Assembly (NCBI GenBank): GCA_036013505.1
Contig: CP107851.1
Coordinates: 2,418,001 to 2,482,000, forward strand
Length of the DNA: 64,000 nucleotides
Reading direction: 5' to 3'
Origin: Streptomyces sp. NBC_00510
Lineage (GTDB): Bacteria; Actinomycetota; Actinomycetes; Streptomycetales; Streptomycetaceae
In this document: piece after piece, positions 1 through 9,266 of the stretch
Position numbering within the stretch: the first letter of the stretch is position 1
Layout: every line of letters starts with the position of its first letter
Position numbers and translations under genes: made by a program
The notes under the pieces: generated by a model
Databases searched by the model: none
Seen by the model: only the letters and a program-made list of their open reading frames with translations
Told to the model about the DNA's origin: nothing

Positions 1-172
1 TTCTCGGTGATCTCGGCGCGCTTGGCGGTCAGCTCCTCCTGGAGCTGGTCCGTCAGCGCGCCGAGACCGGTCAGCGCCTGTTCCCCGCGCTTCCCCAGTG
101 CCGCGACCACCGCTGTTGCCAGCACCCCGCGAACGCTAGAAGGGAGCCGACCAGGGTGATGGTCGCGTTCAT
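1..172 (-). CDS. Small phage-like membrane/coiled-coil protein, partial and frameshifted
   Basis: The gene runs off the left edge. From an ATG at 172 it encodes a hydrophobic N-terminal segment beginning MNATITLVGSLL. The frame must change at a run of four C (125-128, plus strand) to continue through a second alanine/valine-rich stretch into a charged, probably coiled-coil segment (QLQEELTAKRAEITE) that is still open at base 1. One extra G in the coding strand would restore one frame. It lies just downstream of a holin-like gene and an endolysin, so a phage lysis-cassette accessory protein is plausible. The family is not recognised. Confidence 0.45.
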
Positions 173-198
173 TCACCGGGGATCCGTTCGCGAGAGGG

Positions 199-565
199 TC
201 AGGCGGCTCGGGTGTAGTTCGCCTGGACGGGCGCGGTCACCTGGGTGCGGGTCCAGGCGCCGATCCCGATGGAGACCAGGGACAGCCACAGGGCCTGGTG
301 GTCGGCGTCCAGGTGCAGACCGAAGCCCACCGGGCAGCGACGCCGGCCTGGGCGAGGTTGCACAGGGCAGCGCCGACGCTGTCCTTGGCGATGACGGCGA
401 TCGCGAGGGCCACGACGCAGGCGGCGACGGTGTTGACCAGTGCCTGCTGCTCCACGGTGGCGTGCCAGACGTACGCAGAGCCGAGCTTGACCAGGATGCT
501 GATCAGGGCGAGCCAGGCGGCGGGCTCGCGTCGCGTCCGAAGAGCAGCACGGGGTTCGTGGGCAT
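199..565 (-). pseudogene. Holin-like small membrane protein, two apparent frameshifts
   Basis: Starting at the ATG at 565 (MPTNPVLLFGRDASP), three frames have to be joined to give one continuous protein of about 120 residues. The shifts fall near 518-524 and 329-335, and each is explained by one missing G in a short G run. The joined product has about three hydrophobic segments and a short polar tail ending in YTRAA. Its size, topology and position directly after the amidase endolysin fit a phage holin or lysis membrane protein, which would make pores for the lysin. Either the gene is decayed or the sequence has homopolymer errors. Confidence 0.45.
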
Positions 566-608
566 GGGGTGCTTCCTTCTGTGAGGTGGGGCGGTGCGAG
601 GGGCGGGG

Positions 609-2039
609 TCAGACATTGGGGACCTTGAGGGCGTCCCAGTCGGCCGTGCTCGGGATGCCGGTCTGCGGGGTGCCCCGGTGCTTCTGCCAGCGCTTGACCG
701 AGGCGGCGTCCACGGACGTCCAGTCGGGGCCGGGGCCCTGCTTGTAGGCGCCGCAGCCGACGGCAACCAGGCGCTTACCCATGGCGGTGACGACCGCGGA
801 GTGTCGGCCGGTGCGGAAGAACGTGGCGCCCGGGTACGGCTCGTACAGCGGGGGGATGTTCTTGCCCTTGCCGGTGACGAGCAGGTCCCAGGTCTTGGGG
901 CCGGGGATGCCGTCGGCGTCCTGGCCTTTCCAGCCCTGGGCGAGCTGGAACGCGCGGGTGGCGGCGCGGTCGGCGTCTCCCCACTTCGGGCCGGGGCCGA
1001 CCTTGTAGTAGCGAGCGCCGCCACGGGTCACGAGCATGCTGCCGAGGCGGGTGACGTAGGCGTTGTTCGCGCCGGGGCCGAACGGGCTGGCGCCGGGGAA
1101 GGCGTTGGGGCTGGCCGGGGTGGCCGGCTTGCTCGGCGTCGGGGGGTGCTTCTTCGGGCTCGAGGTGGCCTTGCCCGGCACGATCGCGGTGTCACACGCG
1201 CCGAAGTCCGTGTGGGAGTTGCCGGGGACCTGGCCGTGGTCGTAGTGGCCCGGCTTGGACTGCCAGGTGCCGCGCGGCCGCGGGTAGGAGCCACCCGGGG
1301 ACTTCGGCGGGTTCCCGGCCGGCCAGACGTCGGGGATCCCGTAAGCGCGCCCGGCCGCGAGCAGCTTGCGGAAGTTCGGCTCCATTGCCGGGTCGAAGCC
1401 CTTCGTCCACGGCGACCGTGCGTAGGCGAGGACCTCCACCTGGATGTTGACCAGGCCTTCCCGGTTGGTGCGGCGGGAGCCGTCGTTCTGCAGGGCCCGG
1501 GCGCTCTGGGTGAGCGGGCCAAACTGCCCGAGGGAGTCGGAGACCGGGTCGTAGATGACCTGGGGCTCGGAGGCGACACGCATCAGGTACGCCGCGACGC
1601 TGTTGAAGTACGACCTGCCGGCGGGGGACTCGGTGCTGTGCCAGGTGAACCGGGGCCCGGACTCGGGGTGGTCCATGGCGCCGCCGATGACCTGGTCACC
1701 GAAGCGCACCGCGCCGTCGATGTAGGCGGGGCCGGTGACCTTGTACCCGGCTTCCGGCATGTCCCGGTCGTCGTACAGGAGCGCGCTCGGGTCGGGGACG
1801 CGAATGTCGAACGGCTCGGCGTCGACCGGGAAGTAGACGTCCAAGTCACCGTCGGAGCGAAGGACACAAAACGCGTCGGGGATGCGCCGGTACGGCAAGA
1901 GGTGCCGCTCGGACTCGGGCAGGGCGGCGATCGCGCGGACCTGGTCGACGTGGGCCTGGTCGCAGGTGCCGAGGTAGGTGGTGGTCAGCTCGCGGTCGTC
2001 GGGATCGAGGTGGTCGACCGCGACGTGGTACTGCGTCAT
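609..2039 (-). CDS. Phage-type endolysin: amidase-like domain with two peptidoglycan-binding repeats
   Basis: 476 residues from the ATG at 2039. The N-terminal part holds an amidase-like core with WHSTES and, further on, GHYDHGQVPGNSHTDFGAC, whose His and Cys resemble zinc ligands of N-acetylmuramoyl-L-alanine amidases. After a Pro/Ser/Lys linker come two related repeats (about residues 345-475), each with a V/Q-GPGP-W motif and an aromatic-rich 'AFQLAQGW' or 'RWQKHRG' helix, typical of actinobacterial peptidoglycan-binding domains. It would cleave the amide bond between glycan and peptide during lysis. The start overlaps the stop of the upstream peptidase gene by four bases (ATGA), so the two are translationally coupled. 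The catalytic assignment is an inference from motifs. Confidence 0.7.
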   Translation of the reverse strand: MTQYHVAVDHLDPDDRELTTTYLGTCDQAHVDQVRAIAALPESERHLLPYRRIPDAFCVLRSDGDLDVYFPVDAEPFDIRVPDPSALLYDDRDMPEAGYKVTGPAYIDGAVRFGDQVIGGAMDHPESGPRFTWHSTESPAGRSYFNSVAAYLMRVASEPQVIYDPVSDSLGQFGPLTQSARALQNDGSRRTNREGLVNIQVEVLAYARSPWTKGFDPAMEPNFRKLLAAGRAYGIPDVWPAGNPPKSPGGSYPRPRGTWQSKPGHYDHGQVPGNSHTDFGACDTAIVPGKATSSPKKHPPTPSKPATPASPNAFPGASPFGPGANNAYVTRLGSMLVTRGGARYYKVGPGPKWGDADRAATRAFQLAQGWKGQDADGIPGPKTWDLLVTGKGKNIPPLYEPYPGATFFRTGRHSAVVTAMGKRLVAVGCGAYKQGPGPDWTSVDAASVKRWQKHRGTPQTGIPSTADWDALKVPNV

Positions 2040-2917
2040 CGGGGGTTCCTCCGGAACTGGATGAGGTCGATCTCGCGGCGCAGCCGCTGGTAGACGTCCA
2101 GCGACATGCGGAAGGAACCGTGGTCCCCGAAGGTGGTGCCCCAGGAGTTCCGGACGCGGACGATCGTTCGGGCGGGGACCAGGGAGCCGGTTTCGTCGCG
2201 CCCGATCTGCTCGAGGGCGGTGACGCACACGGCGTGCCCGCCCATGACGGGGGTGTCTTCCCAGCCGGTCAGGTCGTCCAGGAGGGCGTGCTCGGTGGCG
2301 TTGGTGAAGGCGTCGTGCCAGGGCATGCCCATCGCGACCGGGCCGGTCTGCAGGAGCGCGCACAGTTCCGCGGCGGTGGTGCCGGTGCCGTACTGGTCGA
2401 TCAGGCCGCGCGCCTTGAGGGCTTGGGCGACGCCGAGGCTCGAGGACCCGCAGTCCTGGGAGGGCCAGGTCAGGTCGTGCCACTGGTCGCAGGTCGTGGC
2501 GGCGGCGTACAGCTCGATCGCGAACTCTTCGGCGGCGACCGGGTCGGTGGTGTCGAGGCCAGCGGCCTTGGCCTCCTCCGCGGTGAGGATCGCGGCCAGG
2601 GCGGCGGTGCCGGCGTTGCACGCTCCGAGGACATCGACGTCGTCCACGCCGTGGAACAGGAGGGAGGTGCGGACGCCTTGGGTGAGCAGGTTCGTCTGGT
2701 CCAGGACGGGCAGCGCTGGTTCCCAGTCGGCAGTGTGGAGGGTCTGACCGACGTACGGACGGCGGTAGTCCAGGGTGCGCGGGTCCAGCACGAGGTGACG
2801 GCCCAGGTGCGGCTGCACGTCGTAGGTGCGCACCGTGATGTCGGGTCCTGTCCCGTTACCGGCATCCCTCGGTCCGCTCACGTCACTTCTCCGCCTTGGA
2901 ATCGCAGCTATTGACAC
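2036..2917 (-). CDS. Papain-like (C1-type) cysteine peptidase
   Basis: 293 residues. The C1 catalytic layout is visible: Cys100 in VLGACNAGTAALAA (compare LGSC-x-A in bacterial C1 peptidases), then a 'CGSSSLGVAQALKARGL' segment like the one following the active site, His228 in GGHAVCVTAL, and Asn257 in RVRNSWGTTFGDHGSFRM, which matches the family NSWG signature. No signal peptide is evident. It is coupled to the downstream endolysin by a four-base overlap and sits in a phage-like lysis region, so it may act on cell-wall cross-bridges or process a phage protein. The peptidase fold is well supported; the substrate is unknown. Confidence 0.7.
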   Translation of the reverse strand: MSIAAIPRRRSDVSGPRDAGNGTGPDITVRTYDVQPHLGRHLVLDPRTLDYRRPYVGQTLHTADWEPALPVLDQTNLLTQGVRTSLLFHGVDDVDVLGACNAGTAALAAILTAEEAKAAGLDTTDPVAAEEFAIELYAAATTCDQWHDLTWPSQDCGSSSLGVAQALKARGLIDQYGTGTTAAELCALLQTGPVAMGMPWHDAFTNATEHALLDDLTGWEDTPVMGGHAVCVTALEQIGRDETGSLVPARTIVRVRNSWGTTFGDHGSFRMSLDVYQRLRREIDLIQFRRNPR

Positions 2918-3034
2918 CTGTTTCTGATCAATTCCCAGGCTAGTGTCGGGAGGGGGTGCGGTATCCCCTGCTCATCCCCGCCCCGGCGGGCGAGCAGGGG
3001 AATGCTGGCCCTCGAACGCGCCTACGGTGACGGC

Positions 3035-3283
3035 ATGAAGCGCACACCCGTCAGAACCGTCGTGCTGGCCCGGGACCTGGCCGCGTTCCACGACTGGTGC
3101 CGGGAGACCGGGCACAGCCCTCGCGACCGCAGCATCCTCTTCGCCTCCGGCCCGTCCCGGCTGCGCGGCCTCGGCGATGCCGAGTTGGTCCGCTACGGCG
3201 ACTGGTGGAACCGGCTGGACGGCCGCGCTCTCCGGGAAGCCGTGGCCGCGCTCCGCCTCGAGGCCTTGACCCCGACGTCATAG
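3035..3283 (+). CDS. Small hypothetical protein
   Basis: 82 residues from the ATG at 3035, preferred over an ATG 33 bases upstream because the mature-looking sequence starts MKRTPVRTVVLARDL. It is a soluble, charged, Trp-containing protein (HDWCRETGHSPRD; YGDWWNRL) divergent from the peptidase gene. The predicted helices resemble small phage or plasmid proteins, but no family is recognised. Codon third positions are strongly GC-biased, supporting a real gene. Confidence 0.5.
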   Translation: MKRTPVRTVVLARDLAAFHDWCRETGHSPRDRSILFASGPSRLRGLGDAELVRYGDWWNRLDGRALREAVAALRLEALTPTS

Positions 3284-3466
3284 CGCTGGCGCACTTCGAC
3301 GGCCCGGTTCTCTTATAACAACGGCAGACAGGCATGGCGCCGTTGTCCCTCCCGGCCCGGCCCCTGACCAGGACGGATACCCCCAGACGACACCGTGCCG
3401 TAGCGATACGAGAACCGAGCCAATTACTCTGGCGGCCGATCTTCTGAACCGGAAAGGGAGGCCGCC

Positions 3467-3934
3467 GTGCCCGACCCGAGCACCCCCGACGAGGACGGCG
3501 AAAACGCCTCCTCCGTCGAGACCGCCAAGCCCCTGTCCAAGAGGAAGAAGATCCTCCTCGGCATCGGCGCCGTGGCCGTCGCCGCGGTCGGCAGCCTGCT
3601 CATCAAGCTCGCCCAGAAGAACTACGCCACCCAGGACGTCGAGACCGACGAGTCACTCGATGCCAGGGTTCCGACACCCGCGGAGCTTGAGTTCGCCGCC
3701 ATCGTGCGCGCTGCTGCAGAAAGCGTGTGGAAGATCAAGAGTGTTTCCACAAGCGGCTTCAACGTGGAAGCAAAGATCCGATCCAACTCCGGCAGGGGAA
3801 CGTGGACGGCGTACTTCCGATTTGATGAGGAGACAGGCCACTGCCACTACTCCCATCCCTACCAGGGCGCGACCGCACCTCTGTTCTTCATCGAGGAGGT
3901 CCAACGGCGACTCGCCGAAGCAGCCAACGCCTGA
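3467..3934 (+). CDS. Single-pass membrane protein of unknown function
   Basis: 155 residues from a GTG at 3467, with a good ribosome-binding site (AAGGGAG, 3454-3460). An acidic N-terminus (EDGENASSVET) is followed by a Lys/Arg patch and one transmembrane segment (about residues 28-48, ILLGIGAVAVAAVGSLLI). The C-terminal domain of about 90 residues has alternating beta-like strands (GTWTAYFRFDEETGHCHYSHPY). This suggests an inner-membrane anchor with a domain whose side depends on topology. Third-position GC falls in the distal half, hinting at foreign origin. Not recognised as a known family. Confidence 0.6.
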   Translation: MPDPSTPDEDGENASSVETAKPLSKRKKILLGIGAVAVAAVGSLLIKLAQKNYATQDVETDESLDARVPTPAELEFAAIVRAAAESVWKIKSVSTSGFNVEAKIRSNSGRGTWTAYFRFDEETGHCHYSHPYQGATAPLFFIEEVQRRLAEAANA

Positions 3935-3948
3935 CACCAGTTCGCCAC

Positions 3949-4246
3949 TCAGCCGGGGAAACCAGCGGCCACGCTGACCTCGAGCACTGCGCCGTACGCT
4001 GCCCGGAACTGGTCAGGTGTCCAAGTGCGTCCGTCGGCGAGGAAGACCGGCTCGAGGCGGCTACCGCCCGCCCACTGCGCGTCCGCGATGTGCGCCCAAG
4101 CGACAACAGCGCTGGGAAAGGGCACGCCCAATGGCGTCGGTGCCGTCGGGCGCGGTAACCAGTACCCGCCACCCGGGGCCAGCCGGGACGATCGTGCGGA
4201 TCTCCCCTGGTGTGCCGACGGCGGTGGCCTTGGTGAGGAGCGCCAT
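3949..4246 (-). pseudogene. Small phage-associated protein, frameshifted
   Basis: Read from the ATG at 4246 (MALLTKATAVGTPGEIRT). The frame is lost at a GGG run near 4130. Moving by one base gives a continuous protein of about 98 residues ending in VLEVSVAAGFPG. The start overlaps the stop of the SGNH-hydrolase remnant (TGATG), indicating a coupled phage operon. Either one extra G is present or the gene is decayed. Function unknown. Confidence 0.45.
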
Positions 4247-4620
4247 CAGGCGGCCAGGATCAGCTCGAGGGCGTCGAACATCATGTGGGCGATGTGTTCG
4301 TGCCCCTGATCTGTCGGGTGGACGGCGTCCGTGCTCGAGCCGATGGCCCAGTCGGCATTGCCGAAGCCGCTGGTGGCGGTGACATGGCCGCTGCCGGTGA
4401 TCCAGGGCCCCAGGTTGCCGAGGACCGTGCCGTCGGGGGCCAGAACGTCGCCCGTGATCGGGGAGATGAACGGCACGCTGGCCGTGGTCGCCCGGGCCCT
4501 GCCCCAGGTGTCCTTCGACACCAAGGACGCCGGGATCGTGTACGTGCCCCAGGTGCCGGTCGGCGAGTAGCCGCCCACGAGGATGATCAGCGCGTTCGGC
4601 AGGGCCCCGAACGCCTCTGG
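4246..4620 (-). pseudogene. C-terminal remnant of an SGNH/GDSL-type hydrolase
   Basis: The reading frame contains LIILVGGYSPTGTW and, near its end, DAVHPTDQGHEHIA. The latter is the block V Asp-x-x-His catalytic motif of SGNH hydrolases. The N-terminal half with the GDS serine motif is absent, and upstream of about 4620 the frame becomes unlike the family. Small SGNH proteins of this kind occur in actinophage tail or wall-associated genes. It is coupled to the next small gene by a TGATG overlap, consistent with a phage operon truncated by rearrangement. Confidence 0.55.
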
Positions 4621-4740
4621 GACCCCATCGAAGACCACCTCCTGCGCTGGCGCCACGACGGATCCCCCGCCCTGAACCAGTTCCGCATCACCATCACCCT
4701 CGACGGCCGCCACGACGTCTCCTGGCCCCACGCTCGGTGA
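4621..4740 (+). other. Possible 3' fragment of an unrelated gene
   Basis: On the plus strand the last 35 or so codons before a stop at 4738-4740 read like a protein C-terminus (WRHDGSPALNQFRITITL, then GRHDVSWPHAR). This occurs exactly where the opposite-strand SGNH homology ends, as expected for a rearrangement junction. The piece is too short to assign a family. Confidence 0.25.
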
Positions 4741-4917
4741 CATGGGTCAGGCCCCCACCTGCCGACAAGGAGCACCAGGAGAGCTGGACCGCAGCCGCAC
4801 GACGCTCATGCCGCGCCGAGCCGCAGCCGCGCCCAGCACGACTCGGCTCGCCAACCCCTGCCAGCCAAGCGGTCAGGCGGAAGCCTCGGCCATGGGGGGA
4901 GGTGGCGCGTGACGGCG

Positions 4918-6093
<1,176 letters not shown>

Positions 6094-6586
6094 GGCCAGT
6101 TCCCCCCAGGGTGGTACAGCGTGGAGCTAGGATGCCAGGTGTGGACAACGCTGACGTCTCAACACAGTGACTCAGTAACCGACACATCTGTGGAACGGCT
6201 GGGCCGTTGAGTTGAGCTGCACCCTAGCGCGTCGTCATGCCGCTGATACCGACCCGTCGATCTCCGTCGTGATCGCCTTCACTGCGGCCAGCTGCGCCAG
6301 ACACATGCAACCCCCCAAGTCGGTTCTGCACCGTGAACAGCACCGTGCCGGACGCCTTGACTACCTCGTCCGCCGCATGCTTGTCGGCAATGCGACCGGC
6401 CGCACCCGCGCACGTCCGGCCGAAGCCCAACCGGACACCTCAAGCAGCCCTACCCGGTCTGAGCGATGATGGGCACCATGGTCGGCCGGTCACACCGGCG
6501 GCCACCCCGTGACACGCCCCCGCCCGCGACCGCTCTGGAAGGCAACCAGCTGAGCCTTCACCTGCCCGTTCTGGTTGGATGCCGCC
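6094..6586. other. Divergent intergenic region
   Basis: This holds the upstream regions of the EcsC/TerB-like gene (minus) and the hypothetical at 6587 (plus). No frame with convincing codon bias, no strong inverted repeat and no recognised regulatory site was seen. Confidence 0.4.
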
Positions 6587-7084
6587 ATGAGCGCAGGCAC
6601 TCACCCGGAATCCGGTCTGACGAAAAGCATCTGGAGCGACGCCGACTTCGACGCGATGGGATGGCATGACTGCACCATCCACGGACTCTGCGTGCAGCCG
6701 GGTGCCTCCGACGACTCGCTGCCGCGCCTGCTCCTGGACATCGACTACATCGTCCGCTGGGTGCGTCCGGTCGCCCCACAGGCGCACTTCAGCTTCTGGA
6801 TCGCGCCGTCCACGCTCGTGTTCGACGATGTCTGGGACGTCGAGGGCGACCTCGACTTCAAGCAGATGGCCTTGAGCCTCGACATCGACCATCTTCGGCG
6901 CTCAACCCCACAGGACAGTTACGCCGACCCGCAATGGCACATCGAAGGTCACTACTTCGACCTCACGTTCCGGGCCACGGGATTCCGCCAGTACGTACGG
7001 CAGGCACCCCAGCACGCGCAGCGGCTTGACCTCTCACACAGCGAGCGCGGAGGGATCTCGTTCGCGGAGACCGCCTTCGCCTGA
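6587..7084 (+). CDS. Hypothetical protein with WHDCTIHG motif
   Basis: 165 residues from the ATG at 6587; a TTG four codons upstream is less likely. The protein has a compact, beta-rich pattern: DAMGWHDCTIHGL, LLLDIDYIVRWV, HFSFWIAPSTLVFDDVWD, then IEGHYFDLTFRATGFRQYV. Such 'WHD-x-x-IH ... DIDYI' proteins occur in bacteria as stand-alone hypotheticals, sometimes near toxin/immunity genes. No catalytic signature or membrane segment is visible. Monocistronic and convergent with the membrane protein downstream. Function unknown. Confidence 0.65.
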   Translation: MSAGTHPESGLTKSIWSDADFDAMGWHDCTIHGLCVQPGASDDSLPRLLLDIDYIVRWVRPVAPQAHFSFWIAPSTLVFDDVWDVEGDLDFKQMALSLDIDHLRRSTPQDSYADPQWHIEGHYFDLTFRATGFRQYVRQAPQHAQRLDLSHSERGGISFAETAFA

Positions 7085-7175
7085 AACCAGCACGCACGCC
7101 CACCCATCAGACACTCAGATCTCAACCGCGGTCTCAGGGAAGGACAAGCAGCCTCAAGAGCTTCCGGCCCGGGGG

Positions 7176-8798
7176 TCACCACTGTTGCGGGTCCTGCTTG
7201 AGCAGACGCTGCAGGCGCTGCGCGCGACGCTGACCGATGTGCAGCTGCCTCTGCAGCTGCCGCAGCGACACGCCCCTCGATGCGTTGCGGCCGCCGTCGG
7301 CGCGGACGACTAAGTCAAGACGGCGCGCCTCCCCCAAAAGTTCGTCCCTGTCCGGGCCGGACCGGACCCCCGACGCATCCGCATCCGGGGCGGGTGCCTT
7401 GGCGTGCGGCTGCGCATCCGCCTCGTCGTCGGCTGCATGCGGCTGCGCATCTGCCCTGCTGTCCGCACCCGGCTGCGCAGCCGCCGGGTGCGGCTGGGCC
7501 GGGATGCGGGCGTGCACGGCCTCCGTGCGGGGCGGGGCTGCAACGGCAGGCTGCGGGCCGGGCGCTGGCTGCATGTCGGGCACGGTCTCCTTCCCGGCAT
7601 CCGCTACGGCAGTTTTGAGTGCGGTGTTCGCGCGGTCGAGGGCGACACCAATGAGGGCTTCCGACACCCTGACGCCGGCCGAGCCGCACCGGGCTGCGAT
7701 CTCGACCACGGATGCATACGGGTAGGCGTCCACGATGGTGCGGATGGCGTCGAGCGGCTGCATCCGCCTCAAGTCCTGGTGCGCGAGCGTACCCAGCGTT
7801 GCGGACAGGGCAGGGCTGACTGCCGCGTGCCCGGGAAAGACCTCGCGGAGCGCATCGTCCCAGGGCGAGGGGATCTCTCTGGTGGCGAGCTCGCCCGCGT
7901 GACGCCGGACAGCAAGGAGGCGAAGCAACTTCTTGCGCTGCTCGGGGTCTTGTCCGACCTCAGCGCGGGCGACGGCGGCCCCAAGCCGCCGGTTCCTGAC
8001 GTTTGGCAACCAGCGCGGGGGCTCCGGCAATGCCGCAAGGCGCACGGCCTTGCGGGTGGCGCGGTCGCGCGCGATCTGCGCGGCGTTACGGCCGCGGTCG
8101 GCCAGGCCCAGACGGGACAGCATGCGCTCACGAAGTTCGCGGACGATGACCGCCGGGACGCTGTTGGATTGGGCCCCGGGTTTGGCGTGCCACAGGTCCA
8201 AGCCGAGCGCGAGGTGGCACAGCAAGGCGGCCAGGACCGGCCCGACAAAGGCCCGGACGGTGCCTCCCCAGATGTCGGGGCTCTCGGTGTAGGCGGGGAT
8301 GACCTGGACGGTGGTGATCAGCCACACCAGCATCCCGGGCGCACCCGGCTTGTTCTTGTAGTGCATGTTGCTGCGCGCCATAAGTGCGCAGCCGAACAGT
8401 GCAAGCTCGCCGGCGAAGAACAGGAAGCCGCGCTCGCGCAGGGAGTGCATGCCGAGGTGCTCCTCGGCGAACCGCCAGGAAGTGTCGCCGCTGTAAGCAG
8501 TGCACGCGGCAGCAGCCAGCGCAGCCACCACCACAGCAACCGGATGCCGCTTGCCGTCAACGGGCTTCGACTCGTCGTCCTCCGACTTGTCACCGGTCGG
8601 CTTCCGCTTGGCGCCCGCCCGGCCGTGATTACCGCGGGTGGACCGCGCATTCGGCGGCTGCGGCTGCGGCTGCGCAGCCGCAACCCGCAGCCGGCGGCGC
8701 CAGATGACGGCAGCCAGAGTCACCGTGGTGATCTGCGCGAGGACGAACAGGCCGACAGCCAGGGGGTGCTGAGAAAACTGGTCGAGCAGGCTGTTCAC
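7176..8798 (-). CDS. Multi-spanning membrane protein of actinobacterial conjugative elements
   Basis: 540 residues from a GTG at 8798 with AAGGAG six bases upstream; an in-frame ATG further out lacks a ribosome-binding site. Order: one N-terminal transmembrane segment, a Pro/Gln/Lys-rich linker, then three to four hydrophobic segments (VAVVVAALAAAACTAY, FLFFAGELALFGCALMA, MLVWLITTVQVI, FVGPVLAALLCHLALGL). A soluble Arg/Ala-rich region, an Ala/Pro/His-rich stretch and a helix-turn-helix-like end (VSLRQLQRQLHIGQRRAQRL) follow. Proteins of this layout are commonly encoded beside TraA/MobF relaxases on Streptomyces plasmids. It lies upstream on the same strand as none, but directly downstream of the relaxase gene here, suggesting a role in DNA transfer or spread. 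Family assignment uncertain. Confidence 0.6.
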   Translation of the reverse strand: MNSLLDQFSQHPLAVGLFVLAQITTVTLAAVIWRRRLRVAAAQPQPQPPNARSTRGNHGRAGAKRKPTGDKSEDDESKPVDGKRHPVAVVVAALAAAACTAYSGDTSWRFAEEHLGMHSLRERGFLFFAGELALFGCALMARSNMHYKNKPGAPGMLVWLITTVQVIPAYTESPDIWGGTVRAFVGPVLAALLCHLALGLDLWHAKPGAQSNSVPAVIVRELRERMLSRLGLADRGRNAAQIARDRATRKAVRLAALPEPPRWLPNVRNRRLGAAVARAEVGQDPEQRKKLLRLLAVRRHAGELATREIPSPWDDALREVFPGHAAVSPALSATLGTLAHQDLRRMQPLDAIRTIVDAYPYASVVEIAARCGSAGVRVSEALIGVALDRANTALKTAVADAGKETVPDMQPAPGPQPAVAAPPRTEAVHARIPAQPHPAAAQPGADSRADAQPHAADDEADAQPHAKAPAPDADASGVRSGPDRDELLGEARRLDLVVRADGGRNASRGVSLRQLQRQLHIGQRRAQRLQRLLKQDPQQW

Positions 8799-9266
8799 CG
8801 CAGACTCCTTGCCCAGGTGTGAGAACGGATTGCCATACATGCGAGGCGGGTGCGGGCGACATCTGCACCCGGGGCGCGAATCGCGGCCTGACGGCAGTGG
8901 CCATCACGGGCCGATACATAGGTTCTGAAGGTCGTTGTCACCCCAGCAGTGCACCAGCCGCACGAGAGATGGGACGCCCGCCCTGCAGCGGCATCCCAAG
9001 CCCCGCAACGCCGCCTTGGAGAACATCCCGCTCGACGGAATCCGACACTAGCGCCGCGCACGCAGCCGGTGACGCTGACGAGGGCGGCGACAGGTCGTGG
9101 CTGCTGCCGCTGCTGCAGGAATTTCCGCGGCCAGCGACCACCGCAGCGAACCGCCATCCCTCACCATGACACCGCAGCCCTCACCTCAACGGCCCGTCCC
9201 AAGGCCCACACCCCGGCTTCGGCAGTCGAGGGTGAAGACAACGGCCGGCCAGGCACTGGGCGGGGG
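8799..9266. other. Intergenic region with a possible zinc-knuckle micro-ORF
   Basis: The plus strand from 8819 could encode a short peptide with CHTCEAGAGDICTRGANRG, similar to the small Cys-x-x-Cys zinc knuckles of actinophage and plasmid proteins. The frame soon loses that character, so it may be decayed. Otherwise no gene is visible. Confidence 0.25.

Noticed and set aside
594-2093. Long plus-strand open frame opposite the endolysin
   Set aside because: It is antisense to a well-supported gene; codon bias and motifs belong to the minus strand. The same holds for 9399-12119, 12159-13439 and 19478-21565.
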